Assembly (NCBI GenBank): GCA_036009105.1
Contig: DASYMJ010000015.1
Coordinates: 1 to 10,821 of the forward strand
Direction: 5' to 3'
Origin: JAFAVZ01 sp036009105
GTDB lineage: Bacteria > Acidobacteriota > Thermoanaerobaculia > Gp7-AA8
Length of the DNA: 10,821 bases
In this document: positions 6,377 through 10,821 of the stretch, piece after piece
Layout of the letters: the number at the start of each line of letters is the position of its first letter
Numbering within the stretch: position 1 is the stretch's first letter
Notes under the pieces: generated by a model
Seen by the model: only the letters and a program-made list of their open reading frames with translations
What the model was told of the DNA's origin: nothing
Database searches by the model: none
Position numbers and translations under genes: made by a program

Positions 6377-8430
6377 CGCAGGACGGACTGGTACACCCAC
6401 TCGATCTCCGTGGCATGCGCCTCGCTCCGCTTCGGCTGCGGAAGATGCCGGCGCCACTCGTCCACGATCGATGGGTCAGCCATGAGCCGCTGCACGATCC
6501 GGCGCAACGCCGCGGCGTCGCCGGCCGGGAAGAGCTCGCCGCACGCGCCGTCGTCGAACATCTCGGAGAGCGCGCCGCCGGCCGAGGCGATGACGGGGAC
6601 GCCGCAGGCCATCGCTTCTCGCGCGGCCAGGCCGAACGACTCCAGCCCGATGGACGGCACCAGCAACACGTCCATCGCGGCGAACACGCGCTCCTTCTCA
6701 TCCTCCCGAAACCGCCCCTCGAAGCGGACCGCCGCACAACGTTCGCGAAGATCGGCGGTGTACTCCGGATACGCCGAGAAGTCGCCGAACACGACGAGCT
6801 CCGCCTCGGCGATGCCATGCAGCGCGTCGGCGGCCACGTGCAGCCCCTTGTGCGGCGCGACGGAGCCGACGTAGCCGAAGCGCAGCGGCTTCCTGGCCGC
6901 CTCGCGCGCGGCGCACGCGGCGGGGACGGCGATGCCGTACGGGATCACGTGAATCGGCTTGCTCAACATCGAGGCGTAGTCGTTGCGGATCGCCTCCGAG
7001 CCGACCACGTACGCATCGGCGGCGTCGATGGCCGCCTGCGCGGCGCGGCGGCGAATGGCGTGCAGGAGGCGGTTGCTGCCGGCGATGTTCGTCAGCGTCA
7101 CGCAGCGGGCGCACTTTTCGATGGCCGGGCCGGAGCAGCGGTTGCCCTGCCGGTCGAACTGGTTCACCCGCGCGCAGCGGAACCACCAGTCCTGAATCTG
7201 CAGCACGATGGGGATGCCCAGCCGCCGCGCGACGCGGATCAGGGAGAAGGCGTGGCCGGCCAGGTGATGGACGTGCAGCAACTCGGTCTCCTCCTCCCGC
7301 AGGAAGCGCTCGAAGTCGCGCTCCAGCGGCCGGTTCGTGATCCCGTTGCGGCGCAGCGGATCGCGCGCCGTGAAGTGGTTGGCCACGAGGCGCACCCGCA
7401 TCCCGCCGTCCATCAGCTCCACCGCCTCGCCGTCTCCCCGGGCCGGATCGGCCGAGCGGGTGTAGACGGAGACGCGGTGCGTCGGCGCCTGCTGCCTGGC
7501 CAGCCAGTAGGCGTAAAGCTCGGTGCCGGCCTGCTGGAAGGGGGGCCAGCCGTGGACGAGATGGGTGATGCGCCTGCCCTTCGAGCGCACCGCATCGATG
7601 CGCGAGCGGACCTCGGCCAGCGGATCGCGCCGCATGAACTCGGCGATGGTGGCCGTGTAGCGCGGGTGCAGTTTGCACAGCGTCTTCCGCGCCTCCACCT
7701 GCAGCAAGGCGCGGGAGGAGCCGAAGCTGCGATGGCCGGCATGCTCGATGAACGTCGCGTCGTCCGCCACGTGCACCCAGCCGCGGGCGATGGCCCGCAG
7801 GCAGAAGTCGTTTTCCTCGCCGTACCCGAGGCCGAAGCGCTCGGCGTCGAAGTAGCCGATGTCGTCCAGGAGCGCGCGGCGGATGTAGAGGCAGACGCCG
7901 ACGCCGGTGGGGAGGCGCGGATAGCTGCGCGCGGAGACGCTCTCCACGTGCGCCGCGAACGCCGCCGCATCCATCCCGCTCGGCAGCAGGTTCTCCTCGA
8001 ACGCGCGCGGCACCGAGCAGAGCGTGGCGTGGTTGGAGAGCGGCGTCACGGTGCCGACGTCGCCGGACGAATACGCGGCGGCCAGCAGCTTCTCCACCCA
8101 ACGCGGCGTGACGATGGTGTCGCTGTTGAGGAGGATGACGTCCCGGTTCGACGCCTTCATGCCGCGGTTCACCGCCCCGACGAAGCCCTGCCGCAGCGGA
8201 TTGCGCAGCACGTGGAACCACGGCGCGACCAGCCGCTCGACGGCCCGGCTCTGCGGCCCGTCCATCACGATGAGCAGGCGATGCCTTTCGATGTCGGTAC
8301 AGGCCTCGACGCTGACCAGGCACTTGCGCAGCGCCTCGGCGGCGCCGTAGACGGGGATGATGATGTCCACGCCGGCGGGCGGCTCCGCGGGCGGGCGTCC
8401 CGCGCCGAGCGTCCAGTCGATTGCCTTCAC
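6373..8430 (-). CDS. Two-domain glycosyltransferase: GT2 fused to GT4
   Basis: The 685-residue protein carries two catalytic units. Residues 20-280 are GT2 (GT-A): VDIIIPVYG (21-29), LNSDTIVTP (101-109, DXD position at D104) and GYGEENDFC (202-210, acidic catalytic motif). Residues 286-685 are GT4 (GT-B): QQAGTELYAYWLA (299-311), FGYVGSVAPHKG (518-529) and GLESFGLAAREAMACG (595-610), with the EX7E pair E597/E605. Between the GT-B halves is a cysteine motif, C419, C432, C440 and C443 (RCAR...C.GP...C..C), seen in a subset of GT4 enzymes. The fusion should add two sugars, or act as inverting and retaining steps in sequence. The start GTG 8430 is preferred because a -10 box lies seven bases upstream and the ORF upstream overlaps the divergent transporter; ATG 8508 would add 26 unconserved-looking residues. 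It is the first gene of the operon and overlaps the next by four bases (ATGA). Confidence 0.88.
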   Translation of the reverse strand: MKAIDWTLGAGRPPAEPPAGVDIIIPVYGAAEALRKCLVSVEACTDIERHRLLIVMDGPQSRAVERLVAPWFHVLRNPLRQGFVGAVNRGMKASNRDVILLNSDTIVTPRWVEKLLAAAYSSGDVGTVTPLSNHATLCSVPRAFEENLLPSGMDAAAFAAHVESVSARSYPRLPTGVGVCLYIRRALLDDIGYFDAERFGLGYGEENDFCLRAIARGWVHVADDATFIEHAGHRSFGSSRALLQVEARKTLCKLHPRYTATIAEFMRRDPLAEVRSRIDAVRSKGRRITHLVHGWPPFQQAGTELYAYWLARQQAPTHRVSVYTRSADPARGDGEAVELMDGGMRVRLVANHFTARDPLRRNGITNRPLERDFERFLREEETELLHVHHLAGHAFSLIRVARRLGIPIVLQIQDWWFRCARVNQFDRQGNRCSGPAIEKCARCVTLTNIAGSNRLLHAIRRRAAQAAIDAADAYVVGSEAIRNDYASMLSKPIHVIPYGIAVPAACAAREAARKPLRFGYVGSVAPHKGLHVAADALHGIAEAELVVFGDFSAYPEYTADLRERCAAVRFEGRFREDEKERVFAAMDVLLVPSIGLESFGLAAREAMACGVPVIASAGGALSEMFDDGACGELFPAGDAAALRRIVQRLMADPSIVDEWRRHLPQPKRSEAHATEIEWVYQSVLR

Positions 8431-8437
8431 TGCGCTG

Positions 8438-8443
8438 ATTGTA
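8438..8443 (-). promoter_or_regulatory. Putative -10 box of the glycosyltransferase operon, leaderless layout
   Basis: On the minus strand TACAAT (8443-8438) matches TATAAT at 5 of 6 positions and stops seven bases before the GTG at 8430. Initiation would fall on or next to the start codon. I see no convincing -35 at 16-18 bases and no Shine-Dalgarno before the GTG. Confidence 0.4.
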
Positions 8444-8447
8444 GGGG

Positions 8448-8476
8448 TTGAAACGTCCCGGCCGCTCGCGTACAAC
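8448..8476 (+). promoter_or_regulatory. Putative sigma70 promoter of the polysaccharide ABC exporter
   Basis: TTGAAA (8448-8453) and TACAAC (8471-8476) are separated by exactly 17 bases, matching the -35 at 5/6 and the -10 at 4/6. Ten bases separate the -10 from the GTG start at 8487, so the leader would be only a few bases and no Shine-Dalgarno is visible. Its -35 lies just upstream of the divergent operon's -10 box (8438-8443), so the two promoters are back to back and could compete or share a regulator. Confidence 0.5.
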
Positions 8477-8486
8477 GTCTTTCTCA

Positions 8487-9332
8487 GTGGCGTCCACCTC
8501 CCCGACAACCTTGGCCCCCCTGCTCGAGCGCCGCAACGCCGCCGGCCCGCTCCGCCTCCGCGACGAGCTGCGCGACCTCGCCCAGCAGCGCTCGCTGCTC
8601 CGGGAACTGGTCCACCGCGACCTCACCGTCCGCTACAAGCGCTCCTTCCTCGGATTCCTCTGGACGATGCTGCATCCGCTCCTGCTGATGCTCATCTTCG
8701 CCGCCGTCTTCGCCAGCCTCTTCCGCTTCCAGACGCCGCACTACGAGACGTACTTTTTGTCCGCCTACGTGGCGTGGAACTTCTTCTCCCAGACGGTGGT
8801 GAACGCGATGGCCTCGGTCGCCTGGAACGGCCATCTGATGAAGCGCGTCCGCGTGCCGCTCTCCATCTTCACCATCTCCACCGCCGTCTCCGGCCTGGTG
8901 AATCTCTTCCTCTCCATGGTGGTCCTGTTCGCGATCATGCTCGCCCTGCGCGTGCCCATCCGCCCGGCGGTCCTCTATCTGCCCATCAGCCTCCTCATCC
9001 TCTTCGTCTTCACCCTCGGCGTCTCGCTGGCGCTCACCGCCATCTCGGTCTACTTCGGCGACGTGCGGGAGATGGTGCAGGCGGGGATGCCGGCGCTGAT
9101 GTACCTCACGCCGATCATCTATCCCATCGCCATCGTGCCGGAGCGCTACCAGTGGATCGTCCGCTCCAACCCGCTGATGTACATCGTGGAGCTGGTGCGC
9201 CTGCCCATCTATTACCGGCTCGTTCCCTCCATCCGCATCGCGGGCGGGGGGGCGATGGCCGCCGTCTTCTCGCTGATCATCGGCTGGATGATCTTCCGCC
9301 ACCTCGCGCCGCGCTTCCACGCCCACGTCTGA
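8487..9332 (+). CDS. ABC-2 type polysaccharide exporter permease (Wzm/TagG-like)
   Basis: This 281-residue integral membrane protein has about six helices, as in Wzm. It opens with a cytoplasmic amphipathic N-terminus (about 20-45), then the family's VRYKRSFLGFLWTMLHPL entry motif (48-65). Hydrophobic segments lie at about 62-80, 90-110, 128-155, 162-186, 200-218 and 256-270. The conserved SNPLMYIVELVRLP (227-240) is the usual C-terminal signature. With the ATPase that follows it moves undecaprenyl-linked or other lipid-linked polysaccharide across the inner membrane. GTG 8487 is chosen because it follows a 17-base-spaced promoter and avoids reading the promoter as protein; TTG 8448 in the same frame would use the -35 box as its start codon. 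Two bases separate its stop from the ATPase start. Confidence 0.9.
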   Translation: MASTSPTTLAPLLERRNAAGPLRLRDELRDLAQQRSLLRELVHRDLTVRYKRSFLGFLWTMLHPLLLMLIFAAVFASLFRFQTPHYETYFLSAYVAWNFFSQTVVNAMASVAWNGHLMKRVRVPLSIFTISTAVSGLVNLFLSMVVLFAIMLALRVPIRPAVLYLPISLLILFVFTLGVSLALTAISVYFGDVREMVQAGMPALMYLTPIIYPIAIVPERYQWIVRSNPLMYIVELVRLPIYYRLVPSIRIAGGGAMAAVFSLIIGWMIFRHLAPRFHAHV

Positions 9333-9334
9333 TC

Positions 9335-10102
9335 ATGAACGTCCTCGAGCTCCAAGCCGTCAGCGTCCGCTACCGCGAACGGAAAATCCGCAGCCTGAAG
9401 GAGGCGGTGATCCGCGGCATGAAAGGCCATCCTCACGCGGCTTGGTTCTACAGCCTGCGCGAGGTGTCGCTGACCGTGGGCCAGGGCCAGTCGGTGGGCG
9501 TGGTCGGCGCGAACGGCGCCGGCAAGTCGACGCTGCTGCGCGTGGCGGCCGGCATCACCTCGCCTTCCGCCGGCGTGGCCATCACCCGCGGGACGATCGC
9601 GCCGGTGATGGAGCTCGGCACCGGGTTCGAGGCGGAGCTGTCCGGCCGGGAGAACATCTTCTTCAACGGCGCGCTCCTCGGCCGCTCCCGCCGCGACATG
9701 CGGGCGCGTATCGACGAGATCATCAGCCTCTCCGGCCTGGAGGACTTCATCGACGCGCCGCTGCGCACGTACTCGACCGGCATGGTGGCGCGGCTCGCCT
9801 TCGCCGTGGCCACCACGATCGACGCGGAGACGATCCTTCTCGACGAGATCCTCGCCGTGGGCGACGCCTCGTTCCAGCGCCAGTGCAACGAGCGGATCGA
9901 GCGCTTCGTGCACAACGGCGCGACGGTGGTCCTCGTCTCGCACGATCTCGACGCCATCCAGCGCCTCTGCTCCCGCTCGGTGTGGATCGCGGACGGCCGC
10001 CTCGTCGCGGACGGTGAAACGGAGGACGTGCTCGCCCGCTACCGCGCGTTCGTGGCCGACCGCCGCTCGGTGCGCCAGAGCTCCGCCGCCGCGTCGGCGT
10101 AG
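9335..10102 (+). CDS. ABC transporter ATPase for polysaccharide export (Wzt/TagH-like, short form)
   Basis: The 255-residue nucleotide-binding subunit partners the Wzm-like permease. Walker A is GANGAGKST (58-66). PVMELGTGFEAELSGREN (90-107) is the Q-loop/Wzt-specific region. The ABC signature has the exporter form YSTGM.ARLAF (146-156) in place of LSGGQ. Walker B is ILLDEILAVGD (167-177) and the H-loop is SHD (202-204). The N-terminal stretch before Walker A (LKEAVIRGMKGHPHAAWFYSL, 21-41, split by its frame context) is typical of Wzt and TagH. The protein ends soon after the NBD, so it lacks the C-terminal carbohydrate-binding domain that recognises capped O-antigen in some Wzt proteins. No Shine-Dalgarno precedes ATG 9335; translation probably depends on coupling to the permease. 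Its 3' end overlaps the convergent membrane glycosyltransferase by 64 bases. Confidence 0.93.
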   Translation: MNVLELQAVSVRYRERKIRSLKEAVIRGMKGHPHAAWFYSLREVSLTVGQGQSVGVVGANGAGKSTLLRVAAGITSPSAGVAITRGTIAPVMELGTGFEAELSGRENIFFNGALLGRSRRDMRARIDEIISLSGLEDFIDAPLRTYSTGMVARLAFAVATTIDAETILLDEILAVGDASFQRQCNERIERFVHNGATVVLVSHDLDAIQRLCSRSVWIADGRLVADGETEDVLARYRAFVADRRSVRQSSAAASA

Positions 10103-10821
10103 ACGAGCGTCCCTTCCGGCTTCGTGCTGTAGCGCCGCTTCGAGACGAGCACGTAGTCAAAATCCTCCGGGCGGCCGCGCTCTTCGCCGCCGTAGTAGCG
10201 CAGCTGCTCCGCGCCGCGGACCAGCACTCGCGCTCCATGCGCCTGCTGCAGCGCGCGGTACTCCGGAATCCTGCTCTCGATGTACGCCGCCCGTTGCGCG
10301 GCGTCGATCGGCGGCGGCCCCTGCTTCGCGATGCGGAACGCCGCATAAGCGAACGCCGGCGCGATGGCCACGATCGCCGCCGCCCTGCGCCACCGCTCCG
10401 GCACCGCGCCCGCCGCCACGATGCTCACCAGCGGTATGAGCGGCATCAGATACCGCGAGTCCTGGGGGAGGAAGGCGAAGATGACGAAGTAGACGATGCA
10501 GAGCGCCGCGATCCAGTGCCGCTTGACCATGGCGATGAGAACGCCCGCGGCGAAGAGCGGCGAATACGGCGGCTGGAAGTTGACGCACTTGCGGTCGAAG
10601 GTGAGGTCCCACAGCAGCATCAGGTTCAGCCGCGGCTCCTGCCGGAACGGCGCCCATTCGCTGTGCCCGAGGAAGGGGAAGAGCGGACTGCCGCTCAGGG
10701 CGAGGATGACGCTGTACATCGGGATGACCGCAACGGCGAACGCCAACACGAAACGAAATGTAGGGCCGGCTCTCCAGCCGGCCCATCGGCCTTCCCTGCG
10801 GGCCGGCTGGAGAGCCGGCCC
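10039..10821 (-). CDS. GT39-like multi-pass membrane glycosyltransferase, C-terminal part (continues past right edge)
   Basis: The frame is open from the right edge to a TAG at 10039 (260 codons visible). Hydrophobic segments include FVLAFAVAVIPMYSVILAL, SPLFAAGVLIAMV, WIAALCIVYFVIFAFLP and LMPLIPLVSIVAAGAV, then AAAIVAIAPAFAYAAFRIA. GSPLFPFLG and the QDSRYLMPLIPL turn resemble the middle and late regions of GT39/ArnT-like enzymes (G.PLFP and RYLLP.IP). A soluble tail of about 85 residues follows. Such enzymes use polyprenyl-phosphate sugars on the outer face of the inner membrane, so it may decorate the exported glycan or a protein. The catalytic N-terminal half would lie beyond the edge. 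A GTG at 10749 could start a truncated product, but the frame continues without a stop through the repeat at 10763-10821, so I treat the gene as partial. The stop lies inside the ATPase gene. Confidence 0.65.
   Translation of the reverse strand, partial: GPALQPARREGRWAGWRAGPTFRFVLAFAVAVIPMYSVILALSGSPLFPFLGHSEWAPFRQEPRLNLMLLWDLTFDRKCVNFQPPYSPLFAAGVLIAMVKRHWIAALCIVYFVIFAFLPQDSRYLMPLIPLVSIVAAGAVPERWRRAAAIVAIAPAFAYAAFRIAKQGPPPIDAAQRAAYIESRIPEYRALQQAHGARVLVRGAEQLRYYGGEERGRPEDFDYVLVSKRRYSTKPEGTLVYADAAAELWRTERRSATNAR
10763..10821. repeat. REPIN-like pair of inverted hairpins, in frame with the membrane glycosyltransferase
   Basis: Two 22-base arms (10763-10784 and 10800-10821) are exact reverse complements around a 15-base centre. 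Each arm is itself a hairpin: GGGCCGGCT and AGCCGGCCC around a four-base loop (CTCC or its complement GGAG). Two short palindromes in opposite orientation is the layout of a REPIN. The element reaches the last base of the window and may extend further. Confidence 0.75.

Noticed and set aside
6415..8451. A 678-codon plus-strand open frame antisense to the GT2-GT4 gene
   Set aside because: The composition is Arg/Ala/Gly/His-rich without motifs, and the opposite strand encodes two recognisable catalytic domains. Long antisense frames are expected at this GC content.
8448..8486. Upstream TTG start for the permease, adding 13 residues
   Set aside because: The TTG is the first part of a good -35 box (TTGAAA) with a -10 box 17 bases on; the extra residues (KRPGRSRTT...) look like translated promoter. 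GTG 8487 fits better.
10749..10749. GTG at 10749 as the true start of the membrane glycosyltransferase
   Set aside because: It would give only the C-terminal part of a GT39-like enzyme with no catalytic half, and there is no Shine-Dalgarno. The frame continues open to the window edge, so a partial gene is the simpler reading.
1..10821. CRISPR array, tRNA/rRNA genes, insertion sequence or prophage genes
   Set aside because: No regularly spaced direct repeats, tRNA-like cloverleaf, rRNA stretches, transposase or integrase motifs were seen on either strand.

Overview
This is a high-GC bacterial window whose codons mostly end in G or C. It holds ten genes, two of them cut by the window edges, and one apparent gene remnant. 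The best single clue to the host is the large secreted repeat protein at 1660-3738: five DUF11-type beta-sandwich repeats ending in an IPTL-CTERM (IPTLSEW...) sorting tail. With the densely packed glycosyltransferase genes and dispersed palindromic repeats, this fits Acidobacteriota (for example Thermoanaerobaculia) best. That is an inference; there is no rRNA or other phylogenetic marker here.

Left part (1-1673): a minus-strand secreted protein runs off the left edge. It is divergent from a plus-strand pair, a family 2 glycosyltransferase (252-1109) and an RmlC-like cupin sugar epimerase (1122-1673). Centre-left (1660-4196): the DUF11/IPTL-CTERM surface protein on the minus strand overlaps the cupin tail to tail by 14 bases. 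It is followed by about 450 bases with no intact gene, which carry the trace of a small frameshifted membrane protein.

Centre (4194-8430): a minus-strand operon of three glycosyltransferases, transcribed from 8430 downward. The first is a GT2-GT4 fusion; two GT4 enzymes follow, each overlapping its predecessor by 4 bases (ATGA, GTGA). Right part (8487-10102): a plus-strand Wzm/Wzt-type ABC polysaccharide exporter is divergent from that operon across 56 bases. At the right edge a multi-pass GT39-like membrane glycosyltransferase on the minus strand overlaps the ATPase 3' end by 64 bases and continues beyond the window.

Together this is a surface polysaccharide locus. GT2 and GT4 enzymes build a chain on a lipid carrier, the cupin probably makes or modifies a nucleotide-activated deoxysugar, and the ABC transporter flips the product across the inner membrane.

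The most unusual features are three. First, two unrelated palindromic repeats sit inside glycosyltransferase reading frames without breaking them (5798-5863 and 10763-10821). Second, several promoter-like boxes lie so close to start codons that transcripts would be leaderless or nearly so. Third, the small membrane gene near 3850-4095 looks decayed or frameshifted.
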